Assembly: GCF_000018865.1 (NCBI RefSeq)
Contig: NC_010175.1
Coordinates: 5,084,001-5,148,000, forward strand
Origin: Chloroflexus aurantiacus J-10-fl
Lineage (GTDB): Bacteria; Chloroflexota; Chloroflexia; Chloroflexales; Chloroflexaceae
Direction of reading: 5' to 3'
Length of the DNA: 64,000 nucleotides
The position numbers and the translations under genes are program-made. Under the pieces are notes generated by a model. That model was given only the letters and a program-made list of their open reading frames with translations. It did not search any database and had not been told where the DNA came from. Positions 8,950 to 19,286 of this stretch are shown here, one piece after another. Each line of letters opens with the position of its first letter. Within the stretch, counting starts at the first letter, position 1.

Positions 8950-8978
8950 ATTATAGAAGGTGTTGGTAGCTTCAGCAA
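8950..8978 (-). promoter_or_regulatory. Sigma-70-type promoter of the kinase cluster
   Basis: Read on the minus strand, TTGCTG (8973-8978) and a perfect TATAAT (8950-8955) are 17 bases apart. This lies 62 bases before the kinase start, with no other gene between, and is the most likely start point of the minus-strand signalling transcript. The -10 is exact; the -35 matches four of six positions. Confidence 0.7.
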
Positions 8979-9037
8979 CCGCTATCAGGCACGAAATTGA
9001 CATGCGATGCAAGATAGTTTTCGGCGCTGCACGTCGC

Positions 9038-10522
9038 CTATACCTTTACCCATCCGCGCACCCGCTCCAGGGCCTTCTGCCACCGCTCGTAGTGCGCAGA
9101 TCGCTCAGCAGGTGAAAGGCGCGGCACAAAACGCCGGACATGCTCGTCAATCAAGGGTGGTAGCGATTCTTGCGCCCAGACCCCAGCCCCAATCCCGGCC
9201 AGCAACGCCACGCCGCGTGCCGTCGTCTCGGTATCAGCCGCTCGCACCAGGGGAACCCCGCTCAGATCGGCTTGAATCTGACAGGCCAGATCACTGGCAG
9301 CCAGCCCCCCCCCTACGCGCAACTCTTCTACGCTAATCCCGGCTTCGGCCCGCATCGTCGCCAGAATGTCAACCAATTGAAAGCCGATGGCTTCGTAGAA
9401 TGCCCTGGCGATATGACCGACATCCACCCCCAACGCCAGCCCGAAGATAGCACCACGAGCACTCCGGTCTTCACTGGGTACGCCTAACCCATTCAGTGCC
9501 GGCACAAACACGACCCCACCACTATCCGAAACCCGGGCAGCGTGACGGTCGAGATCGGTCACCCGCCGCACCAGACCAAGCTCACGTAGCCAGTTCGCAG
9601 CCGCGCCGGTCGTGGTCATATCGGCTTCGAGGGCATAGGTTGCCACACCTGCAATCTCCCAGGCCAGGTAGGTCTTACAGATGCCCTGGGGCGGTGGTGA
9701 AGAACCAATCACCGCATTCACAAATGATGCTGTCCCGTGCGTCGCCACTGCCTGGCCAGGTGCACGACAATCATAACCAAACAGCGCCGATTGTTGATCG
9801 GTAATCATTGCCAGCACCGGCACCATCGCTCCATCCACGGCCAGATCGCCAAAATGATGGATGGTTGGACGGGCAACCGGTAACGCTGCGCGCGGCAGAT
9901 TCAAGGCGTCAATCCATTCATCCCACAGCGCACGTCGGCGCGGATCGTAGACTGTCATGGCCTGCAACAGCGAATGATCAAGCGCATGCTCGCAGGGCTG
10001 ACCAAGCGCCTGCACGATCCAACCCGCGGCCAGCGACACGCGCAACACCCCACGTTCAGCAGCGCGACGAAAGGCTGCATCGTGTTGCATCCGCCAGGCC
10101 ATATGCATTGCCCCGGCATACGCACCGGGAAACTGACCCAACCGCTCGCGGCGCTGCGGCCCTAACGGGGTCTGTTCTAACGCTGCAACCATTGGCGCCG
10201 TGCGCAGGTCTTGCCAGGTAATGGCATTCCCAATTGGTCGGCCACTGATTGCGTGCCAGGCAAAGACTGTATCGCGTTGTGAGGTGATCCCGCAGGCCAG
10301 CAGTTCGTTCCCCCGCACACCGGCCCGCCCTAACGCTTCCTGAATTGCTTCAGCAACACTGCGGGCAATCGCTGCCGGACGCTGCTCGACCCACCCCGGT
10401 TGTGGATACACGCGCCCCACAGGCCGATAGCCATAACCACGCACCTGGCCATCGGGATCGTAAATCACCGCCCGACTGCCACTACCACCCTGATCAATCG
10501 CGAGAAGATAGCGCTTACTCAC
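9038..10522 (-). CDS. FGGY-family carbohydrate kinase, glycerol-kinase-like
   Basis: ATP-dependent sugar or polyol kinase of 494 residues, the usual FGGY length. Visible motifs are the N-terminal phosphate loop AIDQGGSGSRAV, the glycerol-kinase-like stretch GITSQRDT...AITWQDLRT, the catalytic aspartate in ITDQQSALFG, and the C-terminal FGGY block GGGLAASDLACQIQADL followed by ETTARG. The line TSQRDTVFAW...WQDLRT is nearer to glycerol kinase than to xylulokinase, but several glycerol-contact residues differ, so the substrate is left open. It starts at GTG 10522 with GAGG eight bases upstream. It is a single gene, on the same strand as the kinase cluster but separated by the cluster's own promoter. 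In Chloroflexota such genes often serve glycerol or pentose use; that is inference. Confidence 0.85.
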   Translation of the reverse strand: MSKRYLLAIDQGGSGSRAVIYDPDGQVRGYGYRPVGRVYPQPGWVEQRPAAIARSVAEAIQEALGRAGVRGNELLACGITSQRDTVFAWHAISGRPIGNAITWQDLRTAPMVAALEQTPLGPQRRERLGQFPGAYAGAMHMAWRMQHDAAFRRAAERGVLRVSLAAGWIVQALGQPCEHALDHSLLQAMTVYDPRRRALWDEWIDALNLPRAALPVARPTIHHFGDLAVDGAMVPVLAMITDQQSALFGYDCRAPGQAVATHGTASFVNAVIGSSPPPQGICKTYLAWEIAGVATYALEADMTTTGAAANWLRELGLVRRVTDLDRHAARVSDSGGVVFVPALNGLGVPSEDRSARGAIFGLALGVDVGHIARAFYEAIGFQLVDILATMRAEAGISVEELRVGGGLAASDLACQIQADLSGVPLVRAADTETTARGVALLAGIGAGVWAQESLPPLIDEHVRRFVPRLSPAERSAHYERWQKALERVRGWVKV

Positions 10523-10703
10523 AGACTGGCCTCATCTATCGCAAGAACACATGGGGAGTATTATAGCAAGATACACTAAGCTCACGGTTAAGCGCACCTT
10601 GCCCTATCCACTTACCACATCACACGCGCTTTTTCAGCCCTGCTACCTTCTTTCATGGTATCATCCTCGTAACACACCAAGTAGCAGGAGAGGAGGCATC
10701 TGG

Positions 10704-11507
10704 ATGCCAGGCCCATTTCCCGGTATGGACCCCTATCTGGAACGGCCAGACCTCTGGCCTGACGTGCACCAGCGGCTGATTACATATATTGCTGACACAC
10801 TTCAGCCCCAGCTTCGCCCGCGCTACCACGCCCGTATCGGGGAACGGCTGTACGTCATTCCACCCCAACGGTCGGTGTACCAGGACGTGACCGTGACTCA
10901 ACGACAGCCGGTGTCAATCCCGACAACGAGTGGCGGAACTGCGGTGCTGGTAGCCGACACCCCGCTGGTAATTATTGCACCCGCAGAACCTATCCGCGAG
11001 CCGTTTATCGAGCTTATTGACCTTGCTCAGGGTGGGCAAGTGGTTACCGTCATCGAAATACTCAGTCCGGCAAACAAGACCGCCGGTGAAGGGCACGATG
11101 TGTGCCAACGCAAGCAAGCTGAAGTCCTCGCCAGTGATACGCATCTCGTGGAGGTCGACTTGCTTCGCCAGGGGATGTATACCGTCGCTGTTCCGCTACC
11201 CTATCTGACCCCATTTCGGCCCTGGCACTATGTGGTCAGTGTCAGTCGGGCCGGACATCGTGGCCGGTTTGAGGTTTACTTACGCACAATCCGCCAGCGC
11301 TTGCCCCGGATTGCGATTCCCCTGCGCCCACCAGACCCCGATGTTGTGCTAGACCTTCAGGCAGTCTTTGATCGCTGTTACGACCACGGCGCGTATGCTG
11401 ATCTGATCGATTACCGTGCCAATCCCGACATCGCACTGCCTGCCGACGAGGTGGGCTGGGTGGATGAATATTTGCGCCAGCAAGGGCTGCGTGAAGGGGC
11501 GGTGTGA
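10704..11507 (+). CDS. DUF4058 family protein
   Basis: Protein of 267 residues with the DUF4058 opening MPGPFPGMDPYLE, then WPDVHQRLITYIAD, which is the family signature. The family is common, often in multiple copies, in Chloroflexota, cyanobacteria and planctomycetes and has no established function. Its middle part (VIEILSPANKTAGEG...RKQAEVLAS...LVEVDLLRQG) resembles the PD-(D/E)XK-like core of Uma2-type nuclease folds, so a nuclease-like fold is possible. The start is ATG 10704 because AGGAGAGGAGG lies just upstream; upstream in-frame codons to 10551 have no such site. It is soluble, without a signal peptide. It stands alone, convergent with the BTAD regulator. Confidence 0.88.
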   Translation: MPGPFPGMDPYLERPDLWPDVHQRLITYIADTLQPQLRPRYHARIGERLYVIPPQRSVYQDVTVTQRQPVSIPTTSGGTAVLVADTPLVIIAPAEPIREPFIELIDLAQGGQVVTVIEILSPANKTAGEGHDVCQRKQAEVLASDTHLVEVDLLRQGMYTVAVPLPYLTPFRPWHYVVSVSRAGHRGRFEVYLRTIRQRLPRIAIPLRPPDPDVVLDLQAVFDRCYDHGAYADLIDYRANPDIALPADEVGWVDEYLRQQGLREGAV

Positions 11508-11598
11508 CGATACGCTGACCAATTGGAGAACCCTTGCAACACTGCGTAGCAGTATGAACGGCAGCGCCTCGCTCAGGCATACCACAAATATGGAGCTT

Positions 11599-14500
11599 TC
11601 AATAGGTCTCCTGGTGAGCGAAGGATGGCATGAGGTCGGCAATTGCGTTCACCACCTGCACGAGTGTTCGACCGCGACCACGCACCTTAGCCGCAGCCAG
11701 ACGATCTGGGGGTAGCATTGCCGTCAGGCTGGCATTAAGGGCTTCAGCCCGCTCGCGAAACGCCTGATCGAGAGCCGGGTGGTGTAGCGGTAATTGCAAA
11801 AGTTCGACAGCCTGTTCAGCCCGATCTTCCGCGGCCAGTACCGCAGCAACACGATAAATCTGAATAAGCATGTACGGAACTGCCCAGCTTGTCAGCAACA
11901 GCTTTAATGCAGCGCAATAGTAGCTTTTAGCATCCTGATAGTTGCCGAGGGTGAATGCAACATCACCGAGATTCCCCAAGGGCAAATGCATCCCCCAGCG
12001 TTCACCAATCTCGGAGAAGAGTTGCAGACTTTGCCGGTAATAGTGACATGCTTCGGTATACCGTTGCTGCATTTCGGTCACGATGCCAAGTAAGTTGAGT
12101 GTGAGTGCCGACTCACGCCGATTGCCAATCTCCTGCGAGAGTGCCAGACTCTCGTGAAGCAGACCTTCTGCCTCTGCATATTGAGCCAGACCTTCGGCGA
12201 CACTGGCAATAGAACGGAGTGCCGTTGTCATGCCAGATCGATCATTGAGCAACCGGTAACGATCAAGGCTTGCCTGATACATTATTTTGGCCGCTGTATA
12301 ATCACCCTGCCGTTCTTTCACCAGACCCAGGTACGCCATTGCGTGAGCAATGTCTAACGCCGTCTCTCTTGTTCCATCTGGAACATCGTGCAACAATGTC
12401 AGGCTCTGTTCAAGCAGACGATCTGCTTCTGCATATTGCCCCAAATGTAACGCAAAATCTCCCATACAGACCAGTAACCGTCCCCGTAGGTTTTGCCAGG
12501 CTGATGTATCAGGCCACTGGTGTGAGCTATCGAGTGCTCTGGCAAAGAGTTCTTTACCTTCTTGAAAGTAATTGCGATACTTGTAGAAGAGATGAAGGCT
12601 GCGTGCCGCCTGGGCCAAATCATCCCGTCTGGCAGTCTGAATTGCCCACTCCCAGGCAACCTGGATGTTTGGACGTTCGGCATCCAGGGTTGTTAGCGCA
12701 GTAGACTGATGATCACCGCGCAAATGTGTTTCGTGAGCTGCCAATAGCTCGCTGTAGTACGAGCAATGGCGATCACGGGCTACTCGCTCGATAGTGGGCA
12801 TCGCTGCTACCTGTTCAGCAGCCAGATGGCGCACCAGCGTGTGCAGTGTATAGCGTCCTGGGGCTACGACCTGCACCAGCGATTTGTGAACCAGAGCAAC
12901 CAGATCCGCCAGCGAAGCCTGCGTCACCCTTAACGCCGCCTCGCGACTCCACGTGCCCTGAAAGACAGCAAGCTGCGCTAATGTCGTCTGCTCACCGGGT
13001 GAAAGTAGACGCCAGGAATAGATAAACGTTGCGCGCACACTGCGATGACGTTCGGGAAAATCCTGGAAAGTAGTGGCAAGCATATCGACGTTTGTGGCAA
13101 TAGCAGCAGCAATCTCCATCGGTGTGAATTGCTCTACCCACGAAGCTGCCAGTTCAATCCCCAACGGTAATCCTTCAAGCAGACGACAAATCTGAACAAT
13201 CGCAGCAAGGTTTGCTTCATTGAGCGTAAATGCCGGCCAAACCCGGCACGCACGCGCTACAAACAGTTTTACACTATCGAATGTATCGCTATCTAATGCA
13301 TCCGCTGCCGGAACCGGTAAACCTGTTAGCTGGAGGATACGTTCAGACTGAAAATGCAGCCGCTCACGCGAAGTCACCAGTATAGTCACTCGTGGTGCCG
13401 ACTGGACGATTGCCCATAACAGCTCGGTTGCCGGTAACAAGTGCTCAAAGTTATCGAGCCAGATCAATATTTCGCGCCCTGACAGGTAGTTTAACAATTG
13501 CGTGCATGGGTCAGTCTTCCCGTGCAATGTGAGACCGATGCTCCCTGCAATAGTTGTGGCCAGCAATTCGCGTAGCGTATCGGTTTCAACCACCCTTGCA
13601 TCTGTTCCAATCCCAACCAGAGGAACAAACCAGACCCCATCACGAAAATGTTGCACGACCATTCGTGCCGCAGCAAGGGCCAGCCGCGACTTCCCAACCC
13701 CACCCTCGCCAACGAGTACAATCAGTCGCTCGTCAGGCGCCAGCAACCACTGCCGGAGATGATCTAGTTCAAGTTGACGACCGATCAATGGGGTTTGTAC
13801 CACCGGCAGATTATGCCTGTTTGGGGAGCTGAAATCAGTGTTTTCCCTTGCTTCCCCTGTCACACCAGACGGTTTGAGGTCACCGGTGCGAATTGACTCG
13901 GCCAGAAGCACCGTTTCAATCGCCGGTTCGACACCTAAGTCCTGAGCCAGAACCTGACGACAATGCTCATATTGGCTCAAGGCGGCACTGCGATGACCTG
14001 CCAGCGCCTGGGCTAACATTACCTGGCGATGCGCATTTTCATTCAACGGATCCAGTTCTATCTGACGCCATGCGTAGCGATATGCCTGGTCATACGCTGC
14101 CTGGCGCAGATAAAATGTGGTCAGATCGTCCAGTGCGTCCAGAACCTGATGGCGCAACCACTCCCGTTTGAGCAGAATCCACTCTTCAACAGCAAAGCTG
14201 TCACCGACGAACATTTCACTGAGAAAATCGCCACGGTAGCATGCCACGGCCTCGGCCAGATGCATCACACAAATTGGACAATCGGCGCGATCAGCGTGCG
14301 GGTGGCGCTCGCAAACTGCGAGCAGGTCGGTCAATGCGACGACATCGATCCAGACATCAGCACGTGCGTTGAAGCGAACAGTGCCTGAGTCGACCTGAAT
14401 ATACTCAGTGCCATCAACATTCAGCAGTTTACGCAAGGCGAAGAGCGCTTGACGCAGATTAAGGCGGGCTGCCGTTTCGGGATGATCCGGCCAGAACATG

Positions 14501-14652
14501 CCGGCCAGGACGGAGCGGTCATGAGGGTGATGAGCTTCTACAGACAGGTAGGCCAGTAAGGCTCGATTTTTCACCGAACGAAAAGCCGTCACTTCCTGGT
14601 CATCAAGCCTGACCTGCATTGAGCCAAGTAGAGAGATGGAGAGGCGTTTCAT
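11599..14652 (-). CDS. AfsR/SARP-like regulator: BTAD, NB-ARC-type ATPase and TPR repeats
   Basis: Large STAND-type regulator of 1017 residues. Residues 1-95 form an OmpR-like winged-helix region (KNRALLAYLSVE...WPDHPETAARLNLRQALFALRK), and 98-255 the bacterial transcriptional activation domain ending LAQDLGVEP. An NTPase domain follows with Walker A GEGGVGKS at 315-322 and Walker B IWLDNFEHLL. The C-terminal half holds TPR repeats (AMAYLGLVKERQGDYTAA, NLLGIVTEMQQRYTEA, NLGDVAFTLGNYQDA). Such proteins bind DNA through the N-terminus and use ATP and the TPR array to sense a protein or small ligand. It is divergent from the small gene and secreted-protein gene at 14786-18527, separated by 133 bases, and is a fair candidate for their regulator. 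No frameshift is seen. Confidence 0.9.
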   Translation of the reverse strand: MKRLSISLLGSMQVRLDDQEVTAFRSVKNRALLAYLSVEAHHPHDRSVLAGMFWPDHPETAARLNLRQALFALRKLLNVDGTEYIQVDSGTVRFNARADVWIDVVALTDLLAVCERHPHADRADCPICVMHLAEAVACYRGDFLSEMFVGDSFAVEEWILLKREWLRHQVLDALDDLTTFYLRQAAYDQAYRYAWRQIELDPLNENAHRQVMLAQALAGHRSAALSQYEHCRQVLAQDLGVEPAIETVLLAESIRTGDLKPSGVTGEARENTDFSSPNRHNLPVVQTPLIGRQLELDHLRQWLLAPDERLIVLVGEGGVGKSRLALAAARMVVQHFRDGVWFVPLVGIGTDARVVETDTLRELLATTIAGSIGLTLHGKTDPCTQLLNYLSGREILIWLDNFEHLLPATELLWAIVQSAPRVTILVTSRERLHFQSERILQLTGLPVPAADALDSDTFDSVKLFVARACRVWPAFTLNEANLAAIVQICRLLEGLPLGIELAASWVEQFTPMEIAAAIATNVDMLATTFQDFPERHRSVRATFIYSWRLLSPGEQTTLAQLAVFQGTWSREAALRVTQASLADLVALVHKSLVQVVAPGRYTLHTLVRHLAAEQVAAMPTIERVARDRHCSYYSELLAAHETHLRGDHQSTALTTLDAERPNIQVAWEWAIQTARRDDLAQAARSLHLFYKYRNYFQEGKELFARALDSSHQWPDTSAWQNLRGRLLVCMGDFALHLGQYAEADRLLEQSLTLLHDVPDGTRETALDIAHAMAYLGLVKERQGDYTAAKIMYQASLDRYRLLNDRSGMTTALRSIASVAEGLAQYAEAEGLLHESLALSQEIGNRRESALTLNLLGIVTEMQQRYTEACHYYRQSLQLFSEIGERWGMHLPLGNLGDVAFTLGNYQDAKSYYCAALKLLLTSWAVPYMLIQIYRVAAVLAAEDRAEQAVELLQLPLHHPALDQAFRERAEALNASLTAMLPPDRLAAAKVRGRGRTLVQVVNAIADLMPSFAHQETY

Positions 14653-14785
14653 AGCGACATTATATCAGGCCACACGTCCGTTTGAAAGAGCGCTAACGAT
14701 CCGTTAACGGTACCTCTGCATGATGATGGCACTGGTGGAGTCTGGCGGAGTGGAATCGGATTATTGTCTTGCAGGGAGCTTCCCA

Positions 14786-14989
14786 ATGATTCATGTTTCC
14801 AAAGTGCGGTTTGGGTATCAGTCCTATCTGTTACGTCTGTGGCGGAGCAACCACAACGAACCCTGGCAAATCAGCATTCAATGTGTCCAGACCGCAGCGG
14901 AATGGCACTTCACTTCTCCAGAAGCCTTCTTCCATTTTCTCCTGAGCTGCATGGAAAGCGATGGCGAAAGTGGAAGCAATCGTGATTGA
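14786..14989 (+). CDS. Small protein with QSYLLRLWR motif
   Basis: Protein of 67 residues starting MIHVSKVRFGYQSYLLRLWR and ending with a loop and a helix (FTSPEAFFHFLLSCM). I recall similar small proteins in Chloroflexota, with an SYLLRLWR strand followed by W-x-x-S and a terminal F-x-x-L helix, often beside BTAD or secreted-protein genes; they have no known function. AGGGAG seven bases before the ATG at 14786 supports this start over an upstream one. The next gene begins 42 bases downstream behind its own AGGAGG, so the two are probably co-transcribed, and both diverge from the BTAD regulator. A role as an accessory of that regulator is only a guess from position. Confidence 0.7.
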   Translation: MIHVSKVRFGYQSYLLRLWRSNHNEPWQISIQCVQTAAEWHFTSPEAFFHFLLSCMESDGESGSNRD

Positions 14990-15031
14990 TCTACGTCCAC
15001 TACCACAACACCCTAACACAGGAGGTATTCC

Positions 15032-18000
15032 ATGAAATGCCGACAACTTGCAGTCTCCCGTCTAAATATCATGATCATTCTGGCAAGCACTCTCATAGGT
15101 ATTACCATCCTGATCCTACTCATCCCAGGAGCTGCCGCGCAATCACCGCAAGGAACACCACTTTCGTGCAGTGATAGTCCGTTTGGCCGAGTGGTGGAAT
15201 TGGGGAAAGAACGCGAGATCTTTGTCAGTTTTAAGGGAAGTCCCGATTTTCGCGGAACCAGCAATGGGCTAAATGCCTCTCTCAACAACCTCGGCGAGCC
15301 TCAGCAACCAGGAAATATCCAGCTTATCGAAGAAGGTCTTTTCGCCAATGATGCCCAGAATCGCTACAACATCTCCTGGCTGGCTGCCACTGCTGCCGAT
15401 CTCAATGGTGATGGTAAAGTGGAGTTTGTGCAGGGTTTTACTGATGCTATCGGGCGTACCCAGTTTGTCGTTCACGGCAATGGCAACGGCTGGAACGATG
15501 GTACGGACTGGAGTTGGAGCGATGGATACGGTTGGGTTGTCACCACCGTTGCTACTGAAACCAACTATATCGAGCGCGCAATGGCTGCCGGTGATGTGCT
15601 GGGCAGAGATAATGGCAGCCAGCAAATAGTTACTGCCGCTCGTGGCAATAATGCATTGAGAGTCAGTATCCGGGAAGGAGCAGCCAACGGCACGCTGAAT
15701 GAAGTGGCTGCCTGGTCATCAAATGCCGAGAATCGCAATCAAGCGACATTGATCGACGTAGCAGTAGGGAACCTGGATAACGACGGTTACCTGGACATCG
15801 TCGTGGCGTTTCTCCAGGAAAATACCAACAATGTGCAGCTTGTCTACCTGGAATACGACCCCACTTATAACCAGGGCAGTGGATCAAACCTGAGCTTTCG
15901 GCTGCGTACACGAGCGTTCATCACCACCGAGAATGTTTCCCACCCCAATAGATCTTCAGATCGATCTGGCCGATCTCAATGGCGATAGTCAAGACTCGGT
16001 GATACTGGCGTATAGTACGAGCCAAAACGATACGCCAGGGATTAGTCCAACCCTCCAGGTGTATACGTTTGATTTCAATACCAGAACCGGTGCGCTGGCT
16101 AGAAGCAATCTGCAATGGGTAGAAGACGCCAACGCTTCTACCTTCGTCATGGCAACCGGCGACATTGACGGTATCGCTGCCGGGAACGGTAACCGTCGTC
16201 AGGAGATTGTCCTGGGCTATAACAGTAGTGGCGTCAGCAATGGTAATTTTGCCGGTCTGAATATTAAGACCATCCGGCTGATCAATCTGAACACCCCATC
16301 ACCACAACTGGCAACAACTGACCACTGGTGGAATAATCAAAATGGGCGTAATTGGGTGCGCTACCTGGCGCTGGCCGTTGATGATCTGGATCGAGATAAC
16401 CGGGACGACGTAGTAGCCGCCTTTACCGACTCAACGTCAAACTTCGGGTTCCAGATGATCTATCTTCAGCAAGGGTTCAACAGTCAGGGTCAGGCCACCG
16501 GTCTCCAATTAAAGGGATCGCGACGTTCCGATCCAGCCTTCAATAGTGATCCGCAGATCGTGATGGGTGACTGGGATAACAATTCGTTGCGCGGCGTAGC
16601 CGGGGGAAGCTGTGCCAGTGTGACCGAGTACACCGTTACTGCCGTAGGGTTCGTACCACCATTCTGGCAAAACATTCAGGGCGATCAGAGTGAAAAAGGT
16701 GGATCAATTGGGCGCTCGGTCAGTCAATCGTTTGGCGTTGAAAACTCCCTGACGTATGAGCGATCACATACCGTTTCGGCATATGTTGGGGTAGGTGTAG
16801 AAGTAACCGGATTCAGCGCCTCGGCCCGTGCAACCGGTGCTCGCGAGTATGCGACCAGCAACACTCGTGCGACGGAGACCGTAACATCGACGATCAAAAC
16901 ATTGGGTCACTCGTGGGGTAGCGATGCTGTTGTCTACGAACCGGCTCAGTACAAGTGCTACAGCTATCAGATGAGCAACGGCACCAATCCACTACCTGTA
17001 ACTGATGCGTCAGTACGCTTCTGCGAGTACATTCCCTTTAGTAATAGCTTGCCACTTACAGCCGAAGAGCTTGATAGCTGGGACAGAAACAATAGCAGCG
17101 AGACGGAATGGATCCCGGTTGTCCGTGATTGGAGCAGTCTCGCGCTGTTCCGTGGCACCTACACTGACCAGTCCAGTAATGCGAGTGCGGCTGCACTGGC
17201 TGTAGATAGTCAGATTGTTGCCGGCAGCTTTATCAGTGGGACGGTTGCGCAAACCAATCTGCAAGCCAATCCGTGGTGGCAGGTTGATCTGGGTTCAGTG
17301 CAGACTATCGATAAGATTCGGATCTGGAGTCCCGGACACCATACCAATGTTCACATCTTTGTCTCTAATAACGACTTTCGCACCATGAGTGGCCATACCG
17401 ATCCTGCCAATCTCATTGGTGTGCCGGGCGTCTTTCACTACACGCTGGCCGATCTAGGTGTAGACCTGACAACCGGTGACCCGATTGGTCCTGTGACGAC
17501 GTTCCTCACGCATGTAAATGACCAACCTGTGCGGGGTCGCTACATTCGTGTGCAACTGGCCGGAACTGACATGCTCAAACTGGCAGAGGTCCAGGTCTTT
17601 GGTCCCAATCATCTGGAGCCGGATCGCTATCCGCTCGATCTACGCGACACCGATCCCAACGATGGTTTCTTTGAGGTGTTACTCTATAACCCCTATCACA
17701 CCACAAACAATGACACCTATCAATGGGTGAAGACCCGTGGTCGACTCCTGTGGGATGGACGTGACTACGACATCGGTATCCTGGTGGGCCGTGGCAATGC
17801 GAAGACGGAATGGTCGCTGACAACATCGCAAGAGGAGACTCAGATCCGGCGTGAACAACTCTCGAACGTGACGCGCATTGGCTATGAGATTGACATCGAG
17901 GCCGGCCTCATCGTCAACTTACAGGCGGGTTTTGGCGAGGAATTCAGTGCCGGTATTGCCAGTGAAACCGTTCAAAGCACGTCCTGGAGCGAGAATTTTG

Positions 18001-18527
18001 AAATGGGTGGCCTGATTCAAGGGTTCCCTCGCGAGTATGATGGTCAGAGCATGAACTGGGTGCAGGCCTGCCGCTATCGCTTCCACCCCTACTACTACGA
18101 ACTCGTGGAAGAGTCAAGTGTCGGCTACCAACACCGTTTTCCGGTCCTTGATTACCTGGTACCTGATGATAATAACGAATGGGATTTACAGCGCACGGAT
18201 AATCTGAACGCCTGTCGCAACGGTAATCAGACTGCCAGTACACCACAGACAACGGTTGACAACTTCACAACCTCCACCGGTCAAACTTCCACGTTCAACG
18301 TCTTGGCCAACGACGAGGGCAATAACCTTGAGATTACCAGTGTCGGTCCGGCGCAAAACGGAACTACCACGCACACGACGCGAACTATCACGTATACCCC
18401 GCGCTCAGGGTTCGTTGGTACCGACCAGTTTGACTACACCATCTCTGATGGCACGAACAGTGCCAGCGGTACCGTGACCGTAACTGTCGAACGGATCTAT
18501 CTCTATGTGCCGGTAGTCAGTCGCTGA
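15032..18527 (+). pseudogene. Secreted VCBS/FG-GAP, discoidin and cadherin-like protein, frameshifted
   Basis: Two overlapping readings in different frames (15032-15988 and 15933-18527) together give one protein of about 1165 residues. It has a signal peptide (hydrophobic core to residue about 35, ending GAAAQ). FG-GAP/VCBS repeats follow (AADLNGDGKVEF, VAVGNLDNDGYLDI, LADLNGDSQD, MATGDIDG, LAVDDLDRDNRDD). Next is a Ser/Thr-rich beta region, an F5/8-type-C (discoidin) domain (WWQVDLGSVQTIDKIRIWSPG), a second Ser/Thr-rich beta region, and a C-terminal cadherin-like VCBS domain (GFVGTDQFDYTISDG) ending IYLYVPVVSR. The switch is +1 at about 15936-15946; removing one base of the TTTCCC run restores ENVSTPIDLQIDLADLNGD. 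The rest of both halves is intact, so a recent lesion or a sequence error is likely. Start ATG 15032 follows AGGAGG. Probably a surface or extracellular carbohydrate-binding protein. Confidence 0.8.
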
Positions 18528-18619
18528 CGATCCCGTCCCCTGGAGAGTTCAACGGCGGATAGAACATGGGGGCGTAGGCAGGATATGAAGCCTGGGAAAA
18601 CCCTGAAACCCTCACCCCT

Positions 18620-18650
18620 CGCCCCTTTCCCGCTGCGCGGGAGAGGGGCG
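18620..18650. repeat. Palindrome, 14-base arms
   Basis: The arms 18620-18633 and 18637-18650 are complementary at 13 of 14 positions around a three-base loop. The sequence around it (CCCTCACCCCTCGCCCC...) has the look of a dispersed palindromic repeat. It lies downstream of the secreted-protein gene and could also end its transcript, although no T-run follows. Confidence 0.6.
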
Positions 18651-18740
18651 CGCAAAGGTCTGATCTGGCGCTTCCTGATACGATAAAAAGTTGCGTTATA
18701 TCAAATCCTGCCATGGGCATGACCTGCATAATGCGGATGG

Positions 18741-18778
18741 GCGGGTTCGGTAGGGGCGGGTTCTGAACCCGCCCCTAC
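18741..18778. repeat. Dispersed palindromic repeat, copy 1
   Basis: It contains the perfect inverted repeat GTAGGGGCGGGTTC (18750-18763) and its complement (18765-18778) around one base, preceded by GCGGGTTCG. A nearly identical element occurs at 49256-49294, so it is a dispersed repeat and not a gene-specific terminator. Confidence 0.75.
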
Positions 18779-19286
18779 TCGTCCCTACGGACGATACCAT
18801 GTGCCCGTTCACGTTGTCATACGCGGGATGTGACGAACGAGGGGGTAGCGGAAGGGTTCGTCTTGAATCGCGTGCTATGCTAACCGGTAGCACGTACTGT
18901 ACTTCGTACCAGACTCAGGTTGAAACTATTACCCAAATCCCAGCACAAGTTCTATCCACCCTGCCCATACTGTCCGTCTTCCATTATTATCTCAATGGTA
19001 TCGTTTTTAATAATGGAAAGCTGGGTTTAGTCTAGCCAAACCGACTCTCAAAAAATTTACTCATAATCGATGCTTTTGAGATTTTTAACTTTGTTTTTAC
19101 AAAAATTCATATTTAAAATCTGTGTAATTTGTCACAAAGAATGATTGCTTAAGCAGACTATACATTTTACGACAAAACTCATCTTATCTTCACACTATTT
19201 TGAGCTTAATATCAGATGTTATGGGAACTACAGGGATTATAATATCGTCTACAGGGTGTATCAGGCAGTAATTCAAGGAGGATGTT

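Larger units (their letters stand above)
18528..19286. other. Intergenic region with two hairpin repeats
   Basis: No convincing gene is present in about 760 bases. The left part holds two strong palindromes (18620-18650 and 18750-18778). The right part, from about 19030, is AT-rich and probably carries the promoter of the downstream secreted protein; a TATAAT lies near 19237 but without a good -35. AAGGAGG just before 19287 is that gene's ribosome site. Confidence 0.6.

Noticed and set aside
8334-8969. Plus-strand frame of 211 codons
   Set aside because: It is antisense to the kinase domain, whose motifs and promoter are clear.
14694-14706. TAACG-ATC-CGTTA palindrome between the BTAD gene and the small gene as an operator
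   Set aside because: Five-base arms are too short to claim without other copies.
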